Below, piece after piece: positions 22,501 to 32,288 of a stretch of 64,000 nt of DNA (its first letter is position 1; each line of letters begins with the position of its first letter). The translations under genes were made by a program, and so were the position numbers. The stretch is from assembly GCF_024323335.1 (NCBI RefSeq), contig NC_066581.1:464621027-464685026 (forward strand), read 5' to 3'. Source of the stretch: Lathyrus oleraceus. Lineage: Eukaryota; Streptophyta; Magnoliopsida; Fabales; Fabaceae. The notes beneath the pieces were generated by a model. It made no database searches and was not told where the DNA came from. It saw only the letters and a program-made list of their open reading frames with translations.

Positions 22501-23939
22501 GCCTCCAAAGTCGCTAACAACATAAATAACTCTGCCCCATCTGCTACTTCCTCATCCACTTGTCTCGCTGATAGAAACAAACTCTTTCCTTCCTCACTCT
22601 CAGGAAATATCACAGTCTTATCAAAACAATTGATAGAAACTCGGTTAAACACCAACCAGTTCATACCCAGAATAACATCAATCTGCACTAGTGGAAGACA
22701 CACTAGGTCCATCCTAAAGTCCCTACCAAAAATACTCAAAGGACAATTTAAACAAACCGAAGTAGTAGTCACTGAACCCTTCGCAGGAGTATCAATTACC
22801 ATACTACCAAACATCTCAGATATCTCTAACTTAAGTTTCACAGCACAATCCAAAGATATAAAGGAATGAGTCGCACCTGTGTCAATAATAGCTACAAGAG
22901 GAAAGCCATTAATATAACACGTACCTCGGATCAAACGATCATCTGCAGAAGTCTCAGAACCCGATAAAGCAAAGACCTTGCCTCCTGACTGATTCCCTTT
23001 CTTCGGCTTCTGACACTGACTTCCAATATGCCCTTCTTCTCCGCAATTAAAACAAATCACTTCCTTGTGCTTGCAATCGGCTATTGCATGACCAATCTTA
23101 CCACAGCGAAAACACCTCTTTACTTCAGCAGTGCATACATTACTCTTATGACCAGCTTGACCACACTTGAAGCAAACTATACCAGTAGGAGCACCTCCCC
23201 CACTAGCTCTCTGAGCCGGAGCAGCTCTTTGTCTCCCTTTTCCAGCTGGAACATCATACGGCTTGCCACGGTTTTGATGTTGCTTGCCTCTGCAGTCACT
23301 GACAATCTTGTAATGAGCATTATTGTCTTCTTCAAATATCCTGCAGCTATCAACCAAATCAGTAAAAATGCGTATCTTCTGATACCCAACAACCTTCTTA
23401 ATTTCAGAGCGCAATCCGTTCTCAAACTTGATGCACTTTGAAAATTCAGCACCAGCACCAGTGTAATGAGGATAAAATTTGGACAGCTCTACAAATTTCG
23501 CAGCATAATCAGTGACAGACATGTTTCCTTGCTTCAGCTCAAGGAATTCAATTTCCTTCTTACCACGGACATCTTCCGGATAATACTTCCTCAGAAATTC
23601 CCTACGGAATACATCCCAAGTAATGACTTCACCTGCCACGGTCAACCTCTCGTGAGTCTCTAGCCACCAGTCATCAGCTTCGACTGCTAGCATGTGAGTA
23701 CCATACCGAACCTTCTGAGCTGGAGTGCAATCCATAACACGGAAGATTCTCTCAATCTCTTTCAACCATCCCAAGGCTGCATCTGGATCATGCTTCCCTT
23801 TAAACACCGGCGGATTCTCTCTCTGAAAAGTCGCCAAGCTACGTGACCCAGCATCACCACCAGCATTTGGCAAGTTCTGCACCGCTTGTGCCATTGCTTG
23901 CATTGCGGCAACCATTGCAGCGTCATTCCTTCCAGCCAT
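19581..23939 (-). CDS. Gag-Pol polyprotein of element C, 1452 aa
   Basis: A single open frame from the ATG at 23939, the first after the primer site, to TGA at 19581. Domains: capsid-type gag (about 35-215); three CCHC knuckles (256-269 [14 protein letters not shown], 276-289, 296-309); aspartic protease with [10 protein letters not shown] (DTGA at 353-356); reverse transcriptase (about 540-720) with CVDYRQLNK and active site FIDDI (676-680); RNase H (about 819-935, VYCDAS and later DALSRK); integrase with zinc-binding H1038/H1045 and C1075/C1078 and the triad D1108 (SMDFV), D1169 (VSDRD), E1205 (QTERT); GPY/F module (FIGPYQV, about 1341); and C-terminal chromodomain (about 1400-1452, [15 protein letters not shown] to TWELE...YPELFV). 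Length and order fit a complete chromovirus. No stop or frameshift and all catalytic residues present, so it is probably functional. The chromodomain is expected to guide integration to heterochromatin. Confidence 0.96.
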   Translation of the reverse strand: MAGRNDAAMVAAMQAMAQAVQNLPNAGGDAGSRSLATFQRENPPVFKGKHDPDAALGWLKEIERIFRVMDCTPAQKVRYGTHMLAVEADDWWLETHERLTVAGEVITWDVFRREFLRKYYPEDVRGKKEIEFLELKQGNMSVTDYAAKFVELSKFYPHYTGAGAEFSKCIKFENGLRSEIKKVVGYQKIRIFTDLVDSCRIFEEDNNAHYKIVSDCRGKQHQNRGKPYDVPAGKGRQRAAPAQRASGGGAPTGIVCFKCGQAGHKSNVCTAEVKRCFRCGKIGHAIADCKHKEVICFNCGEEGHIGSQCQKPKKGNQSGGKVFALSGSETSADDRLIRGTCYINGFPLVAIIDTGATHSFISLDCAVKLKLEISEMFGSMVIDTPAKGSVTTTSVCLNCPLSIFGRDFRMDLVCLPLVQIDVILGMNWLVFNRVSINCFDKTVIFPESEEGKSLFLSARQVDEEVADGAELFMLLATLEAKDKLVIGDLAVVCDFPDVFPEEVNELPPEREVEFSIDLVPGTRPISMAPYRMSVVELTELKSQLEDLLDKKFIRPSVSPWGAPVLLVKKKEGTMRLCVDYRQLNKVTIKNRYPLPRIDDLMDQLVGASVFSKIDLRSGYHQIRVKTEDIQKTAFRTRYGHYEYSVMPFGVTNAPGVFMEYMNRIFHPYLDKFVVVFIDDILVYSKSEEEHAEHLRVVLEVLREKKLFAKLSKCEFWLWEVSFLGHVISRGGVAVDPSKIKAVSKWEAPKSVAEIRSFLGLAGYYRKFIEGFSKLALPLTMLTRKGQAFVWDSKCEEGFQELKRRLTTAHILILPSPSEPFEVYCDASLLGLGGVLMQNKQVIAYASRQLRVHERNYPTHDLELAAVVFVLKLWRHYLYGSRFEVFSDHKSLKYLFDQKELNMRQRRWLEFLKDYDFGLNYHPGKANVVADALSRKSLHMSMLMVKELDLIEQFRDLSLVCESTHNSVKLGMLKLTSGILDEIREGQKSDMLLVDKLTLVNQGQGGEFRVDENGILKFGSRVCIPDVTELKKSILEEGHRSGLSIHPGATKMYHDLKKLFWWPGMKREIASFVYSCLTCQKSKIEHQKPSGLMQPLAIPEWKWDSISMDFVSGLPRTIKNFEAIWVIVDRLTKSAHFIPIRMDYPLEKLAELYIEKIVSLHGIPSNIVSDRDPRFTSKFWEGLQKALGTKLRLSSAYHPQTDGQTERTIQSLEDLLRACVLEKGGSWDCYLPLIEFTYNNSFHSSIGMAPFEALYGRRCRTPLCWCESGESAMVGPEIVQQTTEKIKMIQEKMRMAQSRQKSYHDKRRTSLEFQEGNHVFLRVTPITGVGRALKSKKLTPRFIGPYQVLERIGEVAYRVALPPSLANLHEVFHVSQLRRYIHDPSHVVQVDDVQVRDNLTVETSPMRIEDRELKQLRGKEIALVKVAWGGPAGGNVTWELESQMKESYPELFV

Positions 23940-24037
23940 TTCAACTTATCAATACAACACAACTTAACGTTAGATTAATAACAATTACACAATTGTTAGA
24001 CAGTAACGACACGACAACTGGCCGGACAGACCGACCT

Positions 24038-24049
24038 GCTCTGATACCA
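24038..24049 (-). promoter_or_regulatory. Primer binding site of element C (initiator Met tRNA)
   Basis: Sense strand TGGTATCAGAGC, four bases after the 5' LTR end at 24054. It is the standard complement of the plant initiator methionine tRNA 3' end. The 98 bp between it and the gag ATG are leader. Confidence 0.93.
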
Positions 24050-25079
24050 CTAATGTAACACCCTTCTAAATACCCCAAATATTTAATTAAAACAACAGCA
24101 TATAAATCAATATCAGAGTAATCATGCACCAAGGGTGTCACATAATACTTCACATAATTCACCGTAAAATCAGTCATGCTCATTATTTAATCCAACATAA
24201 ACACTTCTTTAAAAATTCGCAGCGGATAGAAACATTCAACATCTGTAATATCTTAAAATTAACATTTATTCAACAAATAAAACATCCCGTCCCGATGTTA
24301 CATCTATCAGAGCATGACCCACTAAAACCACTCTAGACTTCAAGCACTAGCTTCTACTCAACTCACTGCTCGTTACCTGAAAAATATAACTGTAAGGGTG
24401 AGTTCCTCAATCGATATAACAAATATTATAAATCATCATGTTATGTTAAGTAACTTTACACGTTAATCACCCACATCATATCAGGCATTCGGTAGCAGCA
24501 TATTCAACTCACATCATATTCAAACACAACGTAAATGCAACTCAAATGAGACTCGACTCGTCATGCATGTCGTACCATTTGGAGTAAAACTCCCAACTTA
24601 AAATCATTGCCAGTTTAGTGGGCATCAAGGCATAAGCCTTCAACTTTCAACTTAAAATTTTTGCCAATCCAGGCCAACGTGGTGTGAGCAAAAGCCCCAT
24701 AATTTTGCCAATCCAGGCCAACGTGGTGTGAGCAAAAGCCCCAACTTAATGCATATGAATGTATATGGCATGTACGACTTGAAAGTTCAACAACATAATA
24801 ACAACGACAACATAACAGCTTTTTCAGCAACAACAACTTAAAAATCAACTTTGGCTCATCAGCCTACAACTCAGCATTTTCAACAAAACAACTGATATTC
24901 AACTTTGGCTCATCAGCCTACAACTTAATATTTTCCACAAAAACAACTTATCAACATATTTGCATCAACATTTCACAACATAGACTCCACGAATTTATTT
25001 ATCACAATTGGATACAATAGGCCAATCACCAATTACACTTACATCATAAAAATCAACCATTTTTACATACTGCAACAGT

Positions 25080-25258
25080 GTTAACCGGTTAACGCTATAG
25101 GTTAACCGGTTAACGCAGGAAAATTACACTTCCAGGCAAAACGCAACAGTGTTAACCGGTTAACGCTATAGGTTAACCGGTTAACGCAGGCAAAACTCAA
25201 CATTTTTCACAATTTATAACAGTGTTAACCGGTTAACACCCTGGGTTAACCGGTTAAC
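25080..25258. repeat. Six copies of palindrome GTTAACCGGTTAAC, element C 5' LTR
   Basis: Same six sites and spacing as in the 3' LTR, with no substitution in any of the twelve copies, although the LTRs differ elsewhere. Confidence 0.9.
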
Positions 25259-25692
25259 GCAGGCGAAACAGCAGCTCCTGCGCTAACACAAGGCAGAATG
25301 CAGAGTTTCCGCATTTTCCGCTGTTGGAGGACTTCCGGACCTCCGATTCAACTTCCGTAAAAAGCTGTACGTCCAGAAATTCACAATACACTCAAATACA
25401 GATTCAATTACAACTTATACACAACATATCCAACACAACTTCTCAGTATTCAACAATCCCAGTTAGGGTCAATTCAACGGTTTCTCACTACCCATGACAT
25501 GTTAATCTATAATACCCATTAAACGACGATAAACCCCCCTTACCTTAACAATCCGGCAACTCTTCGAGCTTCAAGCTTTTCCGTTCTCCAACCTTTGCTC
25601 TACAGCTCTTTGCCCTTTTCCTCTTCTCTGCAGCTTCTCAGTTTTCACGTAAAAACCTTTTCCAAAAAATGAAAACCTTTTCTCTTATTCCA

Positions 25693-25700
25693 CTTATATA
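25693..25700 (-). promoter_or_regulatory. TATA box of element C 5' LTR
   Basis: Reverse complement TATATAAG after an AT-rich upstream stretch; the likely promoter for genomic RNA. Confidence 0.65.
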
Positions 25701-25826
25701 TTTTCCAATAATAATTATTATTCCAAAATAATAATAATAATCCAATAATTCAATTTATTTAATTAAATTATTAAATATATTATTAACTTAATTAAATAAT
25801 TCTTTTACTTTATTTGGGGTGTTACA

Positions 25827-28800
25827 CCCACCATCAAAAACCTTGGTGACAATATACGGTCCATCATAGTTAGAAGTCCACTTGCCCCTGTGATCTGTCT
25901 AAGGAGGAAGGATCCTTTTCAACACCAAATCTCCGACCTGGGAACATCGAGGATGCACTTTCTGATCAAAGGCTCTCTTCATCCGACTCTGATACAACTG
26001 CCCATGACAAATGGCTTCCATTCGCTTCTCTTCGATAAGACTCAACTTATTGAACCTTGTCCGAATCCATTCAGCTTTGTCTAACTTGACATCCAACAGG
26101 ACTCTTAGAGAAGGAATCTCCACTTCAACAGGTAGGACTGCTTCCATACCATACACAAGGGAGTAAGGGGTTGCCCCGGTCGATGTACGTACTGAAGCAC
26201 GGTACCCATGCAAGGCGAAGGGTAGCATCTCATGCCAATCTCTGTACGTAACGACCATCTTCTGCACAATCTTCTTTATGTTCTTATTTGCTGCCTCAAC
26301 AACGCCGTTCATCTTAGGGCGGTAAGGGGAAGAATTGTGATGTTGAATGCTGAAGTCCCGGCACAACTCCTTCATCATTTTGTTGTTGAGATTAGAACCA
26401 TTATCAGTAATGATTCTTTCAGGAATTCCATAGCGACAAATGATTTCTTTCTTGATGAAACGGGCAACCACATGTCTGGTGACATTCGCCAACGATGCTG
26501 CTTCGACCCACTTGGTGAAATAGTCGATGGCAACAAGGATGAAGCGGTGCCCATTGGAAGCGGTCTGCTCAATCTTTCCAATCATATTGATGCCCCACAT
26601 AGCGAAAGGCCACGGAGAAGACATCACATTCAAAGGATTCGGCGGCACATGCACCTTATCAGCATAAATCTGGCATTTATGGAACTTCCGAGCATATTTA
26701 AAACAATCAGATTCCATGGTCATCCAGTAATAACCTGCTCTCAACAATTTCTTAGCCATTGCATGTCCACCGGCATGAGTACCGAAGGAGCCTTCATGAA
26801 CTTCCTGCATTAACATGTTTGCTTCGTGTCTGTCCACGCATCTGAGCAAAACCATGTCGGAGTTCCTCTTATACAGCACATCATCTTTGTTCAAGAAGAA
26901 ACTGCCTGCCAATCTTCTCAAAGTCTTTCTATCATTGTTGGATGCCCCTGCAGGGTACTCTTGATTCTTCAGAAAGCCCTTGATGTTGTGATACCAGGGC
27001 TTGTCATCAACTACAAGTTCAGCAGCAAACACATACGCGGCCCTGTCGAGGCGCATCACATCGATCTTGGGAGCATGGTTCCAACGGATCACCGTGATCA
27101 TGGAGGATAGAGTAGCAAGAGCATCTGCCATCTGGTTCTCATCACGAGGTATATGGTACAGCTTTACTGTTGTGAAGAAAGTCAACAATCTTCTCGTGTA
27201 ATCTCTGTAGGGGACCAGAGTAGGCTGGAGAGTGTTCCAATCACCATTCACTTGATTGATTACCAGAGTTGAATCTCCGAATATGTCCAAAGTCTTGATT
27301 CTCAAATCAATGGCTTGCTCAATACCCAAGATACAGGCTTCATACTCAGCTTCATTATTGGTGCACTCGAAAGTCAGACGAGCGGTGAAAGGCATGTGGG
27401 CACCTTTCGGAGTTGTAATGACAGCACCAATTCCACTTCCTCTGGCGTTGATGGCCCCATCAAACATTAAAGTCCAGTTTTCGTCTGGATCAGGTCCCTC
27501 TTCAACAACTGGCTCTTCATAGTCTTTCATCTTGAGGAACATGATGTCTTCATCTGGAAAATCAAACTTCATCGGCTCATAATCTTCAACCGGCTGTTGA
27601 GCAAGATAGTCTGACAGAATACTCCCCTTGATGGCTTTCTGGGAAGTATACTGGATGTCGTACTTTTTCAGTACCATTTGCCAACGAGCAACTCTTCCGG
27701 TGAGAGCTGGCTTCTCAAATATATACTTGACTGGATCCATTTTGGAGATCAGTAAGGTTGTGTGAGACAGCATGTATTGTCTCAATCGCTTAGCAGCCCA
27801 TGCAACTGCACAACATGTTTTTTCAAGCATTGAGTATCTCGACTCGCAATCTGTGAATTTCTTACTCAGGTAGTAGATGGCATGTTCTTTCCTACCTGTC
27901 TCGTCGTGTTGACCGAGAACACAACCCATGGAATTGTCTAGTACTATCAAATACATAATCAGCGGTCTCCCTGGGACCGGAGGCACAAGGATAGGAGGAT
28001 TCTGCAAATACTCTTTTATCTTCTCGAACGCCCTTTGACAATCATCATTCCACCTGATAGCATGATATTTTCTCAACAATTTGAATATTGGCTCACACGT
28101 GGCTGTTAGGTCAGAGATGAACCTTGCAATTTAGTTCAACCTCCCTAAGAAACCACGGACTTGTTTCTCTGTTCTTGGCTCAGGCATTTCCTGTATCGCT
28201 TTCACTTTGGCCGGATCCACCTCAATCCCTTTTCCGCTAACAACAAAACCCAGTAGTTTTCCAGATCTCACCCCAAAAGTACATTTGTTCGGATTAAGCC
28301 TCGGCTTGAATTTCCTCAAACGCTCAAACAGTTTCTGCAAATTCACCAAATGTTCTTCTTCTGTCTGAGATTTGGCAATCATATCATCAACATAAACCTC
28401 GATTTCATGATGAATCATATCATGGAACAGAGTCACCATCGCTCGCTGATATGTTGCTCCGGCATTTTTCAGACCAAACGGCATCACCTTGTAGCAGAAG
28501 GTGCCCCATGGGGTTATGAATGTTGTCTTCTCCATGTCTTCTAGTGCCATCTTAATTTGATTATAGCCAGAAAAGCAATCCATGAAGGAGAATACCGAGA
28601 ACTGAGCCGTGTTATCCACCAAAACGTCAATGTGAGGTAAGGGGAAATCATCTTTAGGACTAGCCCTGTTCAGATCCCGGTAGTCAACACACATCCGTAC
28701 CTTTCCATCCTTCTTAGGTACCGGAACGATATTTGCAACCCATGACGGATAATTTGTGACTGCTAGAAACCCTGCATCCAACTGTTTTTGCACTTCTTCC

Positions 28801-29220
28801 TTTATCTTGACAGCCATCTCTGGTCTTGTTCTTCTAAGCTTTTGCTTGACCGAAGGACAACCTTCTTTGAGCGGCAAGCGATGTACCACGATGTCTGTGT
28901 CAAGCCCTGGCATGTCCTGATAAGACCAAGCAAAGATGTCAACATGTTCTTGCAGCAATTCAATCAACCCCTTCTCCACATTTTCTTCCAAAGCAGCCCC
29001 TATCTTGATTTCTCTCTTGGCGTCCTCGGTGCCGAGATTAATCACTTCAACAGACTCTTGATGCGGTTGAATGACCATTTCCTCTTATTTTAATAACCTG
29101 GTAAGTTCTTCAGGGAGTTCACAGTCTTCATCACCCTCTTCTTCAGCTTGAAAGATTGGATTTTCAAAGTCGAAGCGAGCCATAGCAGAACCGTTATCAA
29201 TAGGATTCGGTGATGTGCAT
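25827..29220 (-). pseudogene. Element B RT - RNase H - aRNase H - integrase (exon 2)
   Basis: Begins after the intron acceptor with TSPNPIDNGSAMARFDFENP. RT has CVDYRDLNRAS and YVDDM; first RNase H YYLSKKFTDCESRYS; second RNase H LMFDGAIN, NNEAEYEAC, DIFGDSTLV, HIPRDENQMADAL; integrase zinc finger GHAMAKK...FHKCQ (first Cys of the CxxC pair replaced by Phe) and catalytic WGINMIG (N where D is usual), ITDNGSN, GVVEAAN. Stops: TAA near 29097 where D has Gln, TAA near 28131 (Tyr codon), TAG near 25896. Otherwise the frame is long and clean (726 codons in one stretch). The last 27 or so codons are beyond element C at 17681-17766. Inactive copy. Confidence 0.88.
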
Positions 29221-29464
29221 CTGCATGAGTGATGGTATGTGCTTATGAGTGTGAACAAAAAAGTGGAAACTAAACAAAACATTGCCATTTTTTTTTGAAA
29301 AACTGCAAAAATAGAAAGACAGGGAACGAAATATTTGAATGCAAAAAGACGTCCCTTATTTATGATAAAAAATGCAAGTGTCACATAGATGAGCCCTATA
29401 ATGAGTCATTACGCCCTAGCGGAACGTAAGACTTGGATATGCATGAATAAACAAAGAAAATTAC
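29221..29464 (-). other. Element B intron between gag and RT
   Basis: Minus-strand donor GTAATT at 29464 and acceptor CTCATGCAG ending 29221; 244 bp. Splicing joins ATCLEE to CTSPNPID in frame. The position is homologous to the introns of A and D. Confidence 0.72.
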
Positions 29465-31125
29465 TCCTCGAGACAAGTGGCTTGGACAATCTCCTCAGAA
29501 GACCAATTGTTGAGAACTTCACCCGGGATCCTCGGACGCACCCAGTTATCGATGTCGCAATCACTATCCCCATCTTCATTGTTGACCGCAGAGACTAATT
29601 TGACTTCTCCTTCAACCATGTTAACGTTGGCTCCACCATGCTGGGGCATGGGATTGTTGACGACATTAGGAGCTGGTGCAAAGTTAATGGCCTTTGAATC
29701 AATGAGGTCCTGAACTACGTGCTTAAAAGCTTTGCAGTTCTCAATATTGTGGCCAGGTGCCCCAGAGTGGAAGCTACACCTAGCGTTGGCGTCATAACCC
29801 ACCGGAAGCCTACCAACGGGAGGAGCCAGAGTGCACAACTGCACAAGTTGTAGTTGTTGAAGACTAGAAAGCCACCGAGCGTACGACATTGGAAGAGTGT
29901 CGAAACGCCGGTCCATCGTCCTTGGCCTCGGTTGATAGGTGGGTCTGTTACCCGGTTGTTTTGGTTGGTACTGAGATAGTTGACGTTGTGGTTGTTGTTG
30001 TAGTAGTGGTGCTGCAGCTGGAATGGTCACATCCGCAACATACGGTTGCTGATGATAGTTCTGAAAGTTATTCCTCCGGTTATCCCTATTCTGATAAGAA
30101 GATATGGCACTTGCATCCCCTTCTCTCCTCTTCTGTCCCTGAATGAACGACTTCGTCACCCCTGATGAGGATCCACCCCTACTCTGGGTCTTGTATGTGC
30201 TCAGGTAATTCTCCACCCTCTCTCTAGTAGAGACTACATCAGCAAAATTGGAGGCATTGCAACCCACCAGGCGCTCCAAATAAGGTCCTGGCAGAGTGTT
30301 CATGAACATGTTAGCCATTTCCTTCTCCAACATAGGAGGTTGAACACGGGAAGCTGTTTCTCTCCAGCGTTGAGCGTATTCTCTGAAGCACTCATTGCTT
30401 TTAAGAGACAGATTTTGAAGTTGAGTTCTGTCCGGAGCCATGTTTGCATTATACTGATACTGCTTCACGAAAGCCTCAGCCAAATCCCTCCAGCAATGGA
30501 TGTGGGCTCTGTCCAGCCTCATATACCATTCCAGGGATGCCCCAGCTAGGCTGTCCTGGAAAAAGTACATAAGCAACTTTTCGTCATCGGAGTATGCAAC
30601 CATTTTACGGAAATAGGCTTGCACATGGGTCTTCGGGCAAGAGTTGCCATTGTATTTGTCAAATATTGGGACCTTGAATTTCGGTGGCACTCTCACACCT
30701 GGGATCATCCCTAAGTCAGCAACATCTACACCCAGAGGATTTTGTCCTTCCACTGCCTTCAACCTCTCTTCCAATCTTCTAAACATGGGGTCCACACCAT
30801 GACCCATACCAAAGTCTTCCTGCAGCAGGGGGAACTGATCGTCCTGATCATCATGAACGGGCTGTTGACCGGAGGTGACATGTAGGATTGGGATAGGCCC
30901 CGGTCCATTGGGTCCATTAGCCTCTCCAGCTGGAGGATCAGTCACCGTCTCTGGTTGAGCAGGGGGATTCCTCTGTATCATCTACCTGAGCTCTTGTTGT
31001 CCCTGAGCCACCCCTTGAACCACATCCATTAATTGATTCATGCGGATTTTCATCTCGGCGAACTCTGCCTATAGGCTTTCCATTACTCTCTATTGGTTTC
31101 TGCAGGTACCGTACCGGTGAATGCC
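29465..31125 (-). pseudogene. Element B gag (no protease)
   Basis: Homology begins at HRYGT (about 31125). The clean frame (506 codons) starts at 30981 after three stops in the N-terminal coiled-coil part. Core blocks: KFKVPIFDKYNGNSCPKTHVQ, FFQDSLAGASLEWYM, EAFVKQYQYNANMAPDRTQL, FREYAQRWRETA. The Gln/Pro-rich linker is followed by CSFHSGAPGHNIENCKAF, the zinc-knuckle counterpart. After NPMPQHGGANVN the protein passes within 30 residues to NEDGDSDCDIDNWVRP and the intron donor. About 550 residues present in element A, including the protease, are absent. Element D has the same junction. Confidence 0.85.
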
Positions 31126-31181
31126 TGGGTCAGCTATCCTGCTGATGGAACACCAAACAAACTGAGAACACTGTGGCGGTA

Positions 31182-31186
31182 CCTGT
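31182..31186. repeat. Target site duplication of solo LTR S2 (CCTGT), left copy
   Basis: CCTGT recurs at 35503-35507, directly after the LTR's other end. The interrupted sequence is element B's leader just upstream of gag. Confidence 0.88.
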
Positions 31187-31509
31187 TGTCGCATTACGCG
31201 AAAAACCGGCGGGAAAAAAGAACACAGAGCCGCCACCGTGCGTTATTTATCCCAAAGGAAGGAAAGGAAACGCTCGAAGTAAACCTGGAAAGGACATGGT
31301 CTCGCGACCAGAGATGCAAGGATCGGGAGTCGGTTATGCGAAGGGAAGGTATTAGCACCCCTACGCATCCGTCGTACTCGACGGGATCCACGCTCAAAAA
31401 GAATAGAAGAAAGGTTGCTAAAGAAACTGCTCAAAGAATGCACAAAACTGGACTGAAACACAGATGAAAGACGGAAGGAGAGGACTCGGCAGGATATCGC
31501 ATCCTGGGC

Positions 31510-31549
31510 CTACGTAGTCTGTCATGGACAAACATCAGAGTCGACGTAG
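31510..31549 (-). promoter_or_regulatory. Two-stem LTR hairpin, S2 copy 1
   Basis: Outer CTACGT (31510-31515) with ACGTAG (31544-31549). Inner TGTC (31520-31523) with GACA (31527-31530), extended by GT/AC across one mismatch. Linker CATCAGAG. Confidence 0.55.
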
Positions 31550-31603
31550 TTCGGGGACAGGGGAAACATGCTTGCTAGGATGTCGCATCCAATGCATATG
31601 TAT

Positions 31604-31640
31604 CTTCTCTAACCAGAGAAAGAATCAGAGCACTCGTAGC
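31604..31640 (-). promoter_or_regulatory. Two-stem LTR hairpin, S2 copy 2
   Basis: Inner TTCTCT (31605-31610) with AGAGAA (31615-31620), loop AACC. Linker AATCAGAG, then CGTAG. The left outer arm is degraded (ATATG). Confidence 0.5.
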
Positions 31641-31669
31641 TCGGCTAACGCTGGCCAAACAAAACACAA

Positions 31670-31895
31670 ACAGGAAACCGACTGCCAATCGCTGGACTTA
31701 CGTCAGACTCCACACAAACAGGCAAACCTGGAAACCGAATGCCAATCGCTGGACTTACATCAGACTCCGAACCAACAAGCACACACAGGAAACCGACTGC
31801 CAATCGCTGGACTTACGTCAGACTCCAACAAGCAGACAGGACACAGGAAACCGACTGCCAATCGCTGGACTTACGTCAGACTCCAAACAGAAAAG
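31670..31895 (-). repeat. Minisatellite in S2, four units
   Basis: Four units of about 55-60 bp with the core TGCCAATCGCTGGACTTACG. The core matches the S1/S1' minisatellite core (CCAATCAATGGACTTACAC), so the repeat is shared between LTR families but differs in unit length and number. Confidence 0.85.
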
Positions 31896-31955
31896 GATAA
31901 CAAACACACACAAAAAGAAAAGAAAGTGCCCTGAGAGATCAGCTCAATCTCCTGC

Positions 31956-31994
31956 CTACGTACCTCATCTGGTATGAGGATCAGGGCGACGTAG
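31956..31994 (-). promoter_or_regulatory. Two-stem LTR hairpin, S2 copy 3
   Basis: Outer CTACGT (31956-31961) with ACGTAG (31989-31994). Inner CCTCAT (31963-31968) with ATGAGG (31974-31979). Linker ATCAGGG. Confidence 0.58.
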
Positions 31995-32265
31995 TTCCCC
32001 TTAACAGGGAAAGAACTTCTAACCTAACCAGAGATAAAGGGAGATAACAAGCTACTAGGGAGACTACGACTCGAGCCTAGAAGTTGTCATGCATACGATC
32101 CCTATGTTGAGGTCTCTATCCTAACTTGCACAGGAAGCAAGCTATCCTAAACAGCACAATCACAAGCACAAGAGAGCAAGCACACACACTATATGCAAAC
32201 AAATGGCACGTACAAGGCTAGGCTGTAGAAACAAGCCAACTGGAATGGGGTGTTTTGAGCTCTTA

Positions 32266-32288
32266 ACCCTAACATTGAGAGTTAGGGT
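32266..32288 (-). promoter_or_regulatory. Leader stem-loop with ATTGAGA loop, S2 copy
   Basis: ACCCTAAC (32266-32273) and GTTAGGGT (32281-32288) pair perfectly around ATTGAGA (32274-32280). Confidence 0.5.

Larger units (their letters stand above)
17767..25826 (-). mobile_element. Element C: full-length chromovirus (Ty3/gypsy, Tekay-like), minus strand
   Basis: 8060 bp, with LTRs 17767-19538 and 24054-25826, both TGTAAC...GTTACA, a CCCAC target duplication, an initiator-Met-tRNA-type primer site, a polypurine tract and one uninterrupted gag-pol frame. The LTRs differ by 7 substitutions and a 1-base indel by eye in 1772 bp (0.4%), so the insertion is recent. At the commonly used plant LTR rate of 1.3e-8 per site per year that is roughly 0.15 million years. 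It is the best candidate here for an element still able to move. It sits in element B's integrase. Tekay assignment rests on the C-terminal chromodomain type and is not verified. Confidence 0.95.
24054..25826 (-). repeat. Element C 5' LTR
   Basis: 1773 bp, nearly identical to the 3' LTR. TATATAAG at 25693-25700 (minus) lies about 125 bp from the LTR start. Palindromes are at 25080-25258. Right flank is CCCAC. Confidence 0.95.

Noticed and set aside
26232..26813. 193-codon plus-strand frame, and other plus-strand frames across 26000-29100 and 57600-61500
   Set aside because: They are antisense shadows of the integrase, RNase H, RT and gag of elements B and D.
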